This document shows, in pieces, positions 1 to 12,195 of a stretch of 64,000 nt of DNA. Both the position numbers and the translations under genes were made by a program. Below the pieces are notes generated by a model. The model ran no database searches, was not told the origin of the DNA, and saw only the letters and a program-made list of their open reading frames with translations. The DNA comes from Cyprinodon diabolis (Eukaryota; Chordata; Actinopteri; Cyprinodontiformes; Cyprinodontidae): the NCBI GenBank assembly GCA_030533445.1, contig CM060064.1:8142879-8206878 (forward strand). Reading direction: 5' to 3'. The stretch's first letter is position 1. Every line of letters starts with the position of its first letter.

Positions 1-2578
1 ATCTCAATTTCAGAGGCTTTGTGAGTCAATTACAATTTATTCCACCGCCTTGGTGCAATCTATCAGGGTGAAAGAAAAAAAAAGGAGAGTCCAGCCAAGC
101 GTTGCGGTGTTTTGCAGAAACATCGGGTCGATATGTATTAACTTCGTGCATGTGAGATAAAGCGCTTTCCATTTCATGATTGTATAACCTGAGATTCAAG
201 AAAAAAAAAAACACGAGTAGGGGAGTTCTAAGACGTCTCTTTGTGAGGAGCATCTTTGTCGTTTGTAGTTTGAGTCTCTCTGCTTGGTGTGCGAGAGAGA
301 GCAAGTGTTCCACAACAGGAAGGAGGAAGGGAAGCTTGGCTCTGCTTCAGCCAGGTCAGCTTCACAAGAGGAGGATCTGGAGATAGGCTCTTCTTCTCTT
401 CCCTTTCACTACCAACAGCCACCCAAAGGTGTTCTCGTGCTGAGATTAGTGGATGAGGTGCAGTCTGTGTTTGGGGCCAAACATGCCCGTCCTCTGACAC
501 GAGGGGCAGACTCCCGACTCCGACTGGGCGACGGACCAAGATCACTCCCTCTTGTCTCCTCTGCTTCCTGCTTTCCATCCTCCAACACATGACATGTGTC
601 ACTGCCACAGATCTGGATGGGTCGATACAAGCGGTTCAAGGTCAGGGCAAATCCATGCAGCAGTTAAAAAGGAGGGGGTGGTCTGGTAAAGGCCTTTCTT
701 TCTCTCATTTCTTCTTCTGGGATTCTTAAAAAGTTAATTTTTGTTAAATGCTGAGCACATTTCATGGTGCTATAATGTGAAATCTCCATTAGCCAAAGAT
801 GGGAGAAGCAGTAATGCAATGGATGTGTCAATTTTCTTGTTCTGGAGAAAAAAATAAGATTTTCAGGGATTTAAAGTCCATTTAATATTCATATGTTCTA
901 TTTCAGGACCAAAAGTCAGCGAGGAACTAAAGTGATTACATAGCCAGAGTCGTGGGGCCTCTATCTCTATTAGAGTTTAATGAATCAACATTACATTAGG
1001 TAATAATTTTTTGCGATTTCTAAGAAAAAGTAATTGATAAAATAAAAACTAGACAAATCAACTAATAAAAAGAAATAAACTCATATTTTTTGTGCAGGTT
1101 CAACAAAAATTGTCCTCGAATGAAAGAGGAAGTGCTAAGACGAGCTTAGTACGGAAGGTAAAACGGGGTTACTGTGTGATTACTTGGCTCTTACGCTGCC
1201 CTACGCTTCAAATTAGTGAGGATGGCGGACAGAAAATCTGTTTACAGCGGCGCCTGCTTGCATTGCTGTGCACAGATGCAGCTGTTGAATAATTCATGGT
1301 GAATGCCAATGGCATCTTTAGCAGAAAAGTGTTAGAGAGTATCGCAACAAAGATGTAAGTCCCCCCCTCCCCCCATTATGGACGTTGAGCCTTGAATCCC
1401 CACAGAACTCACATGATGTGAGTCAAATGTGCCATTTTGAAAAGCTGCAGAAGGCGGTAATATTCTTCAGAGTATTTAATAAAGCCTGTGTTAAAAAAGC
1501 ATGACCTCTCCCACACAGAACGAGGGGGAGGGGAAGGGGGTTTGAGGGTGAAGTTACACCAGATATATTTTTCCTTGTCATTTTTACTCTTCTGACAACA
1601 CCCCTCCTCTGAGTGAACAATGTGACACACGGTTTACACTTCAGAACTGCAGACTCATTTCATTTACAGAGGCTTTCGCTTCACTGACAACATTTTATTG
1701 ACAAGTAAAGCCTCAGAGATTAGACATAGAAGTCTAATTAGAATATTTCTTCATTGTCATATTTTCCATGGATCAAGGCCCAAACCTAAAAAAGAGGTTA
1801 GCAAACAATGAGAGCATAGGTATAAAGCAACATTGGATTATTGAGTTGATACAGAGCAGGAGTTAGTTAATATTAAGGATGTTTATCTGCATTTGCACCA
1901 CTGTGCACAGAAGCCCCAGTCTAATGCATGCCGTGGGTGATGGCAGCCTTATCTAGAAGTATGCATTCATGTTGCGTCGCTGGACATTACAGAACGCATA
2001 AAAAAATGAAAAAGAAGATAAAAATTAAAGTCCTCCACACCAACACAATGCAGAAAAGGCTAACAGTAAGAAGACAGCAGCTGTAGGCGCCTACTTGTTG
2101 GGAAAGTGTCTGGTTCCCGGTGATCTACAGCCGCTCTGTGGAGCGGGCAGCGGACATGCAGCCACAATTTACTTCCTCTGGGGGAAGTATTTATTAGTTG
2201 CCATGTTTAATAAGGCCAACATGACACAACTACACATGCACACACAAAAGAAATGTCACCTGCCACATAAAAGTACCACCCAGTGTGGCACAAAGAGTCC
2301 AAGACCAGGTGAGTGAATGGCTGTTTCACACTTACTTTAATCAGGATTTACAGACTGCTGGAAGTTATTAAAGTCTATGTTAGCTTCACATCTACTTAAG
2401 GTATATGAGACCAATGTAACAGGAATAATTGCTTTTTGTTATTCTAGTTTTGTACTTTATACAAACCTTTTATAAGACTGATCAATTTTGATTATTAAGG
2501 CTAAATCAGTCAACTTAGCCGGATATAAGAAGTTATAAGTAGGTACTAATAGCTTTCAAAATAAAATAAGCACACATT
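1..2578. other. Intronic sequence, no gene seen
   Basis: AT-rich sequence with a pyrimidine/C-rich patch near 1360-1376. Open frames of up to 126 codons occur on both strands at 228-639, overlap each other, and show no domain or splice context; I read them as chance. Confidence 0.6.
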
Positions 2579-2858
2579 CACTGGAAAAAAAAACTAGAAA
2601 TAAGTAAAAATTCTGCTAATTTTACCCTTAAATTGTGGTAAATGACATGATTTGCCAATGGAATGAGTATTTTTACTTTTAAAATAAGATATTTAGATAA
2701 AATGCACTTGAAATAAGACAATGCAATTGTGTTTTCTTATTTTAAATGGAAATTTCCTTTTTCCATTGGCAAAATGTCTCTTTTACCTCCTCAATCCAAG
2801 AACAAATGCATTTATTTTAAGAAAAAATTACTTATCTAGATCTTGATTTTTTCCAGTG
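2579..2858. mobile_element. CACTG foldback element, copy 1 (280 bp)
   Basis: Starts CACTGGAAAAA and ends TTTTTTCCAGTG. The two halves are imperfect inverted copies, each with a CTTATTTTAA-type segment, a CCATTGGCAAA-type segment and an ACCTCCTCAA-type segment, so the whole element can fold on itself. Flanking dinucleotides are TT and TA, a weak duplication. No coding capacity. The CACTG ends suggest a non-autonomous CMC (EnSpm/Chapaev-like) element; that class is inference. Confidence 0.85.
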
Positions 2859-3114
2859 TAGAAAACTGTACATGGAAATAAGAGAACACATGGATTAAAT
2901 CTATTTCTAAGTGGATTTTTGAGTCTCTTTTCACAAAACAAGCCAATCGTGAACAGAGAAATAGGACAATGATGGATGTGTCGGCTTTGTAATTGTAGAA
3001 AGGAGTCCGGTCGGTGGGAAGGTTTGCTTAATTCCTGACATGAAATATTACTTGCAGCACTAGACAGAGCAGACCTGCTTTGATGGCGAGAGAGATAGCA
3101 TCCATCCCCTTAGT

Positions 3115-3152
3115 ATAAAAAAACAAACAAACAAACAAACAAACAAACAAAA
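3115..3152. repeat. (CAAA)n microsatellite
   Basis: About eight uninterrupted AAAC units followed by AAAA. Confidence 0.95.
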
Positions 3153-4102
3153 GCTCCGGGACCCCTGACCCGACACAGGAACAACAACAGATAATTTGGA
3201 GACATTTTCTCCTTCTTCTCCACCTCTGTCTTTGTGAAAAGCGTTTCTCTGCCTTTGGACCCAGTTTCACCTTGCTGTGTCTGCGCCCTTCTATTAAAGG
3301 TGGTAACGCTTCCCTCAGGCCTCCTTTTTAATATTTGTCACTTGTGAAGAAGAAGAAAAGGAGGGAGGGGGTGTCGGACGGGTTAGTAAGTCTTACTTTT
3401 GCGAACTAAGGGCTTCTATCTCCTGAACAGAAAAAAAAGCCCAGTCCAAACCACTGCTGTGTGCAATAGGGAGCAGTGGGTTTAAGGCTTGTCGCAATAA
3501 TCAAACCAGGATTTATGAATCATCGTAACTCCCCGACAACATCCAGCGGCTTATTAATTTTATATATTTCTGTCCATTCCCTGATATTCGCAGCCTTGAC
3601 AGTCACTCAAGATAAGCCAAAAGCGTTGTGACAGGATGGAGTGTGTGTATATTTTTCACCAATCTGCGGCTCCCCCTGCAGATGCAACGGCTTTAGCAGA
3701 AACCTTGAGGCGGCCACGCTATGATTTGTCTCTGGTTTTTGTCTTCGCTTGCAACCTTCCCATTTGTAAGGGGTCCCTTAAATCAGCCCAGCGCTCTGCT
3801 GAGCCATGAGAACAGGCTAGACGGAGGCGGGGAGGGAGGTGACTCACAGGGAATCGTGTGTATGTGTTAATATAGTGTATGTCCCACTGTACGTTCACGC
3901 TCAGACACAACAAGGAAGGAGGCAAAGGAGGAGGAGGTGATTGGCTCCACCGGAGGATCACATGTGTTTGAATTTTAATCAAAAACACTCACTAATCAGC
4001 GTTTACAGGCCGTCTATATAAAGGCCGACTATCCGATGTGAGGGGCCAACATGCTGATAGGCTTTCTTTTAAATGGAGTCTGGGTCAGAGGCTTCGTTTA
4101 TT
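3153..4102. other. Intronic sequence, no gene seen
   Basis: Mixed sequence with a purine-rich patch at 3345-3375. A TATA-like word, TATATAAAGG, occurs at 4015-4024 inside a short GGCC-flanked inverted arrangement; no transcript evidence is available. Confidence 0.5.
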
Positions 4103-4346
4103 GTGCATTTGTTCATGGATTGAGGAGGTAAAAGAGAATATTTGGCCAATTAAACGAGATAAGTTACATTTAAAATAAGAAAACACAATTGCATGTCTTA
4201 TTTCAAGTGCATTTTATCTAAATATCTTATTTTAAGAGTAAAAATACTCATTCCATTGGCAAACTACTTCATTTACCTACTCAAATTAAGGGTAAATACA
4301 CTTAATTTAAGAAATTTTTGCTTGTTTCTAAATTTTTTTTGCAGTG
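4103..4346. mobile_element. CACTG foldback element, copy 2 (one end missing)
   Basis: Matches copy 1 from the middle of its left arm (GATTGAGGAGGTAAAAGAG-type segment) through a GCAGTG end at 4346. The left terminus is absent or too diverged to see. Lies only 75 bp from copy 3. Confidence 0.78.
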
Positions 4347-4421
4347 CATAGAAGTTTGCATTAGTAAAGAGAAAACCCATTTTAAGAAACAGAACAAATG
4401 GACTGCAGTTCTACTGAACTG

Positions 4422-4714
4422 CACTGCAAAAACAATCTAGAAATAAGAAAAATGTCTTAAAATAAGTGTATTCACCCTTATTTTGAGTAGGTATATAAGA
4501 TGGTTTGCCCATGAAATGAGCATTTTACTCTTAAAACAAGATAGTTAGATATTAAGCTCTTGAAATAAGACAATGCAACTCTTTTTTCTTACTTTAAATG
4601 TAAATTGTCTCGTTCTATTGGCAAAGTGTCTCACTTACCTCCTCAATTCAAGAAAAAACTCTATTATATTTAGAAAAAAAAAATCACTTATCTAGATTTC
4701 AATTTTTTCCAGTG
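4422..4714. mobile_element. CACTG foldback element, copy 3 (293 bp)
   Basis: Complete copy running CACTGCAAAAA to TTTTTTCCAGTG, with a TG dinucleotide directly on both sides (4420-4421 and 4715-4716) as a likely 2-bp target duplication. Same internal segments as copy 1. Confidence 0.87.
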
Positions 4715-4834
4715 TGGCTCTTTTACATAAACTCTTCCTAAATGTTTATAAAATGTAATCTGCTCTAATAGATGAATTCATTTGTTGCATATTTCTTAGT
4801 GTCACCTCTGACATCTGGTCTTTCAGTGTTTGCT

Positions 4835-4912
4835 CCCCCCTTATCCCAGCAGGGCCTGGCAGATGGCGATCCTCCTGTTAAAAGGGAGTTTCATCTCTCC
4901 ACTGTTGCCAAA
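4835..4912 (+). repeat. Fragment of L2-tailed repeat
   Basis: Short degenerate match (GGCAGATGG, CCTGTTAAAAGGGAG, CTCTCCACTGTTGCC) to the conserved middle of the repeat seen complete at 51080-51475. Confidence 0.55.
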
Positions 4913-5836
4913 TTCCTGCCTTAAGAAAAAAAAATCACTGGATTTCTGTCTGTAAATCTCAAAGGTCTTAACTTTACCAAGTAAAGTTGCCCAAGATGGT
5001 GGCTGGCGGAAAACAACAGAGATAAAAGCTCTATATTAGGCCAGAAATGGGTTTTAAAGGGGTAGTTTTTGAAGAGAGGTTCTGTGAAAGTACTATAAAA
5101 AATATTTTCTCTTCTTTTGGTCTGAAGATGTGAAATCATAGTGAGTGTGTGTGGGAAAGGGAATCAGCTTATAGTGAGCTGATTATAGCAATTTAAAACA
5201 ACTGATGCTTATATGTAACACGACACTGTTGCCAACTTCTGTTTAGATTTGGCCTGAGATTCACAAACATTTTCATATTTGTTGTGCCTCTTTTTTTTTT
5301 TTCGGAAGAGCATAATTCCTGTAACCAGAAAAGGTTATTTTGTTTTCTTTAATAGAGGTTTTGGGCTCCAGTGGTGTCCAAACAATGACACGGCCTGGAG
5401 AAGCACATGAATCATCATCATCATTACTGTTATAGTGCCACAGCACAAATAAAAGCCCATCACAAATCCAACAACTCACTCTAGAGGTGTAACTTTCCAA
5501 TCTTTTTCCAGGCCTATACCTGTTTTCAGTTTTAGGTTCGAGGTCTGACCTGTTATTTTGGATCTGTGTTTGCAATTCTGAACTGAAAGAGAAATATGTG
5601 CTGTGCATATGTGGAAAAATGGACATGTTTGTAATAAGGATGTCCCAAACTGATATTAAAGTTCAGTTGTTCTCTGTATTGTTGTTGATTTTTGTTCTGT
5701 ATTTGGGTAAAGTAGTAATATTGTCAATCCTTTTCTAATGTTCTACATGAAAAGAAGAGTAATAGAAATACTCTTCATTTGTGCTGACGTATCAATATCA
5801 GTACTCAAAGCTGCAATATCGCCATTGCATCCTTAA
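4913..5836. other. Intronic sequence, no gene seen
   Basis: AT-rich, with a short (ATC)n run near 5408-5423. The 117-codon minus frame at 5273-5626 has no recognisable features. Confidence 0.5.
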
Positions 5837-6085
5837 CCCTTTAAAGCCCGATCCAAGAATAAAACAAAACAGAAAATTACTTTTTTTGATATTAATAATT
5901 TATTACTATGCGATAAGTCAAGATTATTTTTTGTGTAGTCTTCTGCCCTCTGTTATCAGGTATATCTGATTGTGTACAATAGGATTTTGAGCAAAGTTTT
6001 TACCATTAAATTATGCAAAAGGTGTCAGACGCAAAACATTTCAGAAACCGTATGTATCAAATATGATACATTTGGCATTACAGGG
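5837..6085. mobile_element. piggyBac-type MITE (249 bp) between TTAA sites
   Basis: Left end CCCTTTAAAGCCCGA and right end TTTGGCATTACAGGG are imperfect inverted copies. Each is directly flanked by TTAA (5833-5836 and 6086-6089), the hallmark of piggyBac insertion. The interior is AT-rich and non-coding. Confidence 0.85.
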
Positions 6086-6089
6086 TTAA

Positions 6090-7470
6090 TGAGGACAGAT
6101 AAGCTAATAGTTTAGCTATATATTCATGTTTTTGGTCCCGTATCGGTCTGTGCATCTGTTTGGTGATTCATTTGTGCATTCAGCATGCAGTGCATTAAGA
6201 TCAAATGAAACACATGCATTACTATACATTTTTCTTTCATTTAAATGGAGAGAGGAAAAGAAATGTCACCTCCAAGAATCGGCACAAAAATATCAGCAGC
6301 ACATATCGGGGATCTCTTAGAGTAACGTCAAAATAATCAGTGTCAACATCTGCCTCAAAAACCTGTATCAGTCAATGTCTAATTAAACTTCCTCTCATTT
6401 TAAATAAACTTAAAGTTTTGCCCGCTGATACATTTAGGGTGGAAAATGGTAGAAATCTTCTGTTCTAATTCATTTGATGACAAAAAAAAACATTTTTTTT
6501 TACAATTTAGACTTTCAATCACTAGTTAGAGCATATAGATAAAAAAAAAATTTAAATTTAATACTCATCACTGGTCGTCAGTGTTAGATAATACAGCCTT
6601 TACCAACATAACTTTGTGTCGTTAATTGATAAGCTGCGTAATCGTCTCCTGTGAAAACTTGAATTGTGTTTTAATATCTGCAATCAAACATATTTATCTA
6701 AGAAATTTTGAGTCTTGTGTCCGTTTGTCTGACTTTATTGTGAGGATATCTTGACTCTGCAGAATGAGAGCTGCTCACTACAGCTAAGCATGCTAATGCT
6801 GAACTAATACTAGAAATACAACTTTTATTGTTGGAGGGAAACTTCCTAATAAAGCCAGAGTTAACTCCAAGTCTACCAGAAGCTTGTGTTACTTTGCCTC
6901 CCTCCATCCTCCTCCCGCCGCTCTTCAAACCGGCCGCCGCCTGGCTTGACCCTGACCGAGCTAACTAGCCACAGTGGCTATCACACCCAGCAGTGTCTGA
7001 CTAAGACCCCAGCATGCACTGGGCAGCTGCAGCCCAAGTGACTGAAGCACACAGCTTTAAGGAGGCAAGCAGGTTGTAATCTCCAGAAGCTGTTGATAGA
7101 GGGAAACACACAGGGCTTGGGTCAAAAGGATTAAAATGGTGGAGGTGTTGATTCTGTGAAGGAGAGGGGATGGAAAATAGTGGCGAGAGCAGCGGGCATG
7201 CCACCCCACAACAGTGAGGAGTAGGGAGATTACAGGCAAAAAATGGTGAAAAGAGGGGCGGGTTGGGGGTTCCTGTGAAGAGAGGGGGGAGCAATGACTC
7301 CAAATGGCATTGGAACATAGCATTAGTCGCCACTATTCAACGGTATGCAGGCTTAGCAAGCTCAGGGCAGCGGAGGCAGTGGCCATGTTGAAGCTTGGTG
7401 ACAGGTAGACGGGATGTGAAAGGAGGAAGAAACTGCAGGTACCGATGTTATAAAGGAAGCTATGAGTAAG
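6090..7470. other. Intronic sequence, no gene seen
   Basis: Poly-A/T runs around 6480-6555 and a GC-richer part at 6890-7330. Minus-strand frames of 88-110 codons at 7001-7333 are proline/serine-rich chance frames in purine-rich DNA. Confidence 0.5.
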
Positions 7471-8100
7471 GAAGTAATCTTTATTTCTATAGCACCTTTC
7501 ACAGACGTAGAGGTCACAAAGTGCTTCACAAAATTTAAATACAAGCAAAATACATTAACAGTCACAAAAGACATGGTCATAAAACAACCCGGGATCTACT
7601 GGAATTAAAATGATTTCTTAAACAAATAGATTTTTAGTTCACTTTTAAAAACATAAACAGAATCAAGTAAGCGCGAGGAGAGCAGAAGATCGTTTCAGAG
7701 CGCAGGTATGACCGCCTGAAAAGGGACCATGAGCAGGTTCTGGTCCTGAGACCTCAGCCTCCGTTAGGGGGTATAAGGACACAACAAGTCTCTAATGTAG
7801 GAGGGAGCCTCACCGTGAAAGGCCCTGAAGGTCAGCGCCAGAATTTTAAACTGGAACCGAAAAGAGACTGGGAACCAATGAAGAGCTTCTAGAATCGGTG
7901 TAATATGAGCCGTTCTGTTTGTACGAGTCGGTAACTTCGCCGCAGAGTTCTGAACCTGCTGAAGACGAGACAACTCCTTTGTGTTTAGACATGAGAATAC
8001 ACTGTTACAGTAGTCTAAACAGGAAGACACAAAGGCATGGATATTTATTTCAAGATCATCTCTGGACACAATTGTTCTAAGTTTAGAGATGTTCTGATAG
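7471..8100 (-). pseudogene. L2/Rex-type LINE 3' fragment (reverse transcriptase C-terminus)
   Basis: The minus strand encodes the classic C-terminal part of a non-LTR reverse transcriptase: AFVSSCLDYCNSVFSCLN, RLQQVQNSAAKLPTRT, HITPILEALHWFPV and FKILALTFRAFHGEAPSYI, in order over about 115 residues (8100 down to 7764). Past PYTP the frame is lost. It is followed by a 3' UTR-like tail whose last part reads, on the plus strand, CTTTATTTCTATAGCACC near 7480. Only the 3' end is present, as expected from 5' truncation on insertion. L2 versus Rex1 cannot be separated by eye. Confidence 0.85.
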
Positions 8101-8398
8101 GCCACAGCTTTCTCTGTCACCGCTCCTCCTTTATGGAAGAACCTCCTGCTGCACATTAGGGAGGCTCCTTCACTGCAGAATTTTAAAACATGGCTCAAAA
8201 CATATTTTTATTCACTGGCAGGACTTAGTAGTTGAGACCTTGATTATTTAGCTTAAGCAAGTTGTTATTATTGCCTTATTTTATATTTTTATGCTGCATT
8301 TGATTCTTTATTGTGATTAATTATTTTAAGCTATGTTCAGCAATTTTTTTTAGCTGTAGCTGTTTTAAGACGCTCTACAAATAAAGTTGATAATGATA
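8101..8398 (+). pseudogene. Second LINE 3' end, head-to-head with the first
   Basis: Plus-strand translation gives AFSVTAPPLWKNLLLHIREA then SLQNFKTWLKTYFYSLA and a stop, the extreme C-terminus of an L2/Rex-type LINE ORF. A 3' UTR follows, ending CTCTACAAATAAAGTTGATA at 8372-8391 with a short (TGATAA)-type tail. It abuts the opposite-strand fragment at about 8100. Confidence 0.8.
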
Positions 8399-8937
8399 AT
8401 TAAGAAACAACCTAAAATTTTTCAATTTCCACTTTTGCCTTTTCTCTACATCTGCCTAAATATTGTTATAGATACTGTTGTAACGGAGGCCTATATCCCT
8501 ATGCTAGCGGCCTTCAATGTTTTCCAGGGCAAGGACCCCCAAACTGATGGCGAGATGGAGCAGGGAACCCCTAAATATATATTATATGAAATTGCGTTAT
8601 ATCAAACTGGTCCTATTACATTTGGAGTAATGTAATGAAAGTAATTTCTCCCTGGGATTATTAAAGTATTTCTAAATCCTGGTTGATGGGACAGGTGTTG
8701 TGAATGAAACGGTGCCCAGCTTAAAAGAGCTCCTGTGTGTTGCTGAATGTGTGCATTGATGACTGAAAGAAATCTTCTGCCTCCATTTATCTGTTTACTA
8801 CAGTCTGTTGAATTCATGTTAATGTGGATTTAAAGACATTTCAACTAGTGGAAAAAATTGCAGGGGGAATATAAAAAAAAAAAAGACTAATCAACCAAAA
8901 CTTTTCACGACCCCCCATGCAGTACCTCCATGGTAAC
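8399..8937. other. Intronic sequence, no gene seen
   Basis: No repeat or exon recognised; short A run near 8871-8883. Confidence 0.5.
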
Positions 8938-9231
8938 TAATAATAATAATAATCAAATTTGATTATCTCACATTGGAGAAATTTATCTCTGCATTTAACC
9001 CATCCCCTTGGCCTATTCCTGCTTTAGCTTATTCCTAATTTTGGTAAGTTGTGGGTTTGTTTTGTTAGTTGTTGTTTCTTTTACCGTTTCCTGTGTTTAA
9101 TGTTGGATATTTTACCAAAAATAAAGTGAAAAAGTGAAAAAAGTACAGGCTGTGGGGATTGAACCGGGTACTTATGACCTTCTCAGAGCACAAACCCACT
9201 GCTCTAACCACCAAACCAACACTCCCCAAGT
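8938..9231 (-). mobile_element. tRNA-headed SINE, interrupted copy
   Basis: On the minus strand the tRNA-like head (9143-9231) has GGTGGTTAGAGCAGTGG (A-box region) and GGTTCAATCCCC (B box). The tail (8938-9013) has CCAAGGGGATGGGTTAAATG and an (ATT)n end. The same tail occurs at 39180 and 56960. About 130 bp of unrelated AT-rich sequence lies between head and tail, so the copy is either split by an insertion or two family members lie side by side. Confidence 0.72.
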
Positions 9232-11073
9232 AAACATGCTTTGGTCGACAATTTTACCAATGAAACATGTCAATCACTTCTCTGAGGAAAAAAAAAGAAA
9301 AAAGAAAAACAAGGGCCAAGATATAAGACAGAAACCAATCTCCATTAGATTTAAAGTTTCAACCCACAGCCCTTATTTCACAGTGTGTGGGAGAGCAGAA
9401 AAAAAAATCTAACATCAGGGTTTTTTTAAATTTTGGATCCATCTATCCAGCAGCTCAGATTTCAGTTACATTTCACATTGAATAGACTTGTGTTTCCAGG
9501 AGTCTAGCCCCCTTCCAGTTTGCTGGCTAGTGAAGCGATAACAGATTGTTTTCCACTCACTGCACGGGGGAGCACAATGGAGTGGCTTTGACAGAGTTAA
9601 GAGAAACAGTGCATCAGTGCGCGCCCCTCCAACATCTCTCACCCTCCTTATGCACACACACAAGCACTGCATCTTCTCTCCTTCTCTCCTCCCTGGGGCT
9701 CAGAGAATGAATGGCCGCGTCTGACCTGGACCACATCGATGTCTGGTCCTGCACGCTACTGTACCTACAGCACGGCTGTCTGCTCGTCTCTTTCTCTCTC
9801 ACACCTATGAGACAACAGCAGGCACCCATCTCTGTCAACCTGCGGCGGCAGGCAGAGGTCGGCAGAGCTCAGGCAGTAAAGCAACCCAATGGGGGAAAGG
9901 GTTCACCTCATGAGCAGAAAATTTCATGGTCACAGCTTCAGGTGCAGCGTCGTTAAATATGTAAAAATGAGGATGATACAGCCAATGGGATTATGCAGGA
10001 ATCATGACCGTGTTGAAATCTGCACCATGCATGTCTAACGCAGACTACAGTGCTCCTTCATGAGTGATGATATGGCGTGCAGCGGGTCATGTAGGGCGCT
10101 GAAGATGGATGCATCAGACCTGCATGTGGGGAAAACCAGCGTTTGTGTCAACCAGGGAGTTTGGTAAATGTTTGCCTCCGCTGCTAACCTGATAGCTGCT
10201 GTCAGTCTGGGTACGGCTTTTTTTCTGCAACCCAGTCCAAACAGGGGAGAGAGGACGTCCTACTAGATATTTATCTACATAAAACAGACTGAAATGCATG
10301 CACTCAACTTCAGATGTTAAAGTCTTACTCTAACTAATTGGGCTAAAAACTATTCTGTGATTCTTTTTGTTTTGAAGAAACACATTGAAAATTGTTTTAA
10401 TATTAGTTTGTAAATTAATCTGTTTGGTTGGAGAGCTAAATAGGACCATATTTATTGAAAGTTAAGTGGAAGGAAAAAAGTTTTCACATGGTGTGAACAG
10501 CGGTTCAGCTAAATTGTGGAGACTCTCTTAAAAAATAAAGCTCTTAATTTCACTGCCAGACTCTTGTGAATAATGTGTTATTTTCATACAATTAATTGAA
10601 TGTAATACTTATAAAACTGCTTCAATTTGAATAAATCTGGCATAATGTTGTTTTATAATCCTAATCTGTGATATTATTTTTTTCTTAAGAATAACAGTGA
10701 TACGTATTGAGGCATAAAGAGGGGAAACCTTAAAGTCTCTACACTAAAGAGTGAGGAGGGATGTCAAACACCTAAAGTAGGGATAAAATAAGCAGCCGTT
10801 TACTAAAAAATCTGAATATTTTCTTGTATACAGAGGATCCTTCCATAACATAAAGGACAAAACTTTATTTTTACAATACTTTGTATTGAAAATATTATTT
10901 TAACAATTTAATGTTCCAGCTTTATAAAATACTGACTTAATTAAAAAACACATTATTGAACTTGATTATTAGATAAAAATCAGGAACCTTTGAGGTTACA
11001 GAATAAAAAAAGGAGATTTGTGTGAAAAAACCTTAAAAAATTCCAATGAACACAGACGTAAAACTATCGATAA
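9232..11073. other. Intronic sequence, no gene seen
   Basis: Poly-A patches at 9288-9315, AT-rich from about 10300 to 11070. No exon-like frames with splice sites were found. Confidence 0.5.
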
Positions 11074-11220
11074 CAGACGGGGTATGTCGCTCTGACATAC
11101 TGTCAGACTCTTTACATCTTTGTTTCAAAGAATGTGATGCTAACTGGGATTAAGGTCTCTGTTTTAACAGTTATCCAGCATTCAGTGCCGGTGTTCTGTC
11201 AGATGAACATACCCTGTCAG
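11074..11220. mobile_element. Short inverted-repeat element (147 bp)
   Basis: The left end CAGACGGGGTATGT and the inverse of the right end, CTGACAGGGTATGT, match at 12 of 14 positions, and similarity continues into TCTGACA on both sides. This is a MITE-like structure. No clear target duplication was seen and the superfamily is unknown. Confidence 0.6.
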
Positions 11221-11564
11221 ACCAGCGTACCTATAGTCAATACGCATGTGCAAGACCTTAGATTTGTCTTTATCCCTTTAGTTTTGTATGAAAAATAGAC
11301 TTTAAACTACCTCAATGGGCGTGTATCACTTTAGTCATGTACAAAAAAAACTATTTCAGGTGAGACCGCCATATGCTCCAAAAAAGTAAGTAATTAAATT
11401 GTTTTTGAACATCACTAAAGGGTTACATTTAAATAGGTGCTACCTAGGTGATAACTTAAAGTGTTTATCAGGTTTATTGGAACCACAAAAATTTACATCT
11501 GCATCATAGTTACCATTAAACGAGGTAAATTATATGGATGATTCTTATTTCTGCTCTAGCATGC

Positions 11565-12195
11565 CTTGTCACTAACCGATCCGTCCCGGAGATACGAACC
11601 GTCCTGCCCGTGCTCGAACAGATTTACATCCGGGTGTCCGTAAATAATATTATTATGGTACTAAAATGGCTTATTTCTATCCTTAACTCTCTAAAGAATG
11701 CTAATACACATCTTTAGAATGTGTTCTATGACTTTTGTGATATAATTTTGATGCTTTTTACATTTTCTTCTTTAAACTTCTTCTCTGACATCATCATCGG
11801 ACATGCTCCGAGTAGTCCAGCAAAATATGATTAAAACATGTTTATCTAGATTTTAGTTTGGTTCTTTTTTTAGATTACGCACTATTTACCATAACATTAA
11901 AACAAAAGGACAACATAAAACTAAAAAAGACTAGATTTATGTTTAAATCCAAAGCTGAAAAAGTTAGCTCGCAGCAGTAGCATAGGATCTCATTTCCGGT
12001 GCAGATCCGGCAGAGACGAGTGATAAAACAGAAAGGATTTTAAGGCATTTATTTTCTCAGGAAATACAGTATTAACATATTATATTTTAGTACGCTTACT
12101 ATTTTTGGGGAGCGAAAAATGTCATTTAGGTCTTTTTAACAAAATAAAACTGAGGGCGTCCCAGATGTTTATCTGGATGCGCAAATGACCCTTTC
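11565..12195 (+). mobile_element. Long-TIR DNA element family A, copy 1
   Basis: About 600 bp shared with 30311-30916 and, inverted, 36114-36702. Conserved blocks include ACATCCGGGTGTCC near the left end, GGATTTTAAGGCATTTATTT, TACTATTTTTGGGG and a right end ATCTGGATGCGCAAATGA. The ends are imperfect inverted copies of each other. No ORF. The right terminus is uncertain. Confidence 0.75.

Noticed and set aside
228..639. Overlapping frames of 76-126 codons on both strands
   Set aside because: Mutually overlapping, no recognised features, typical of chance in GC-balanced DNA.
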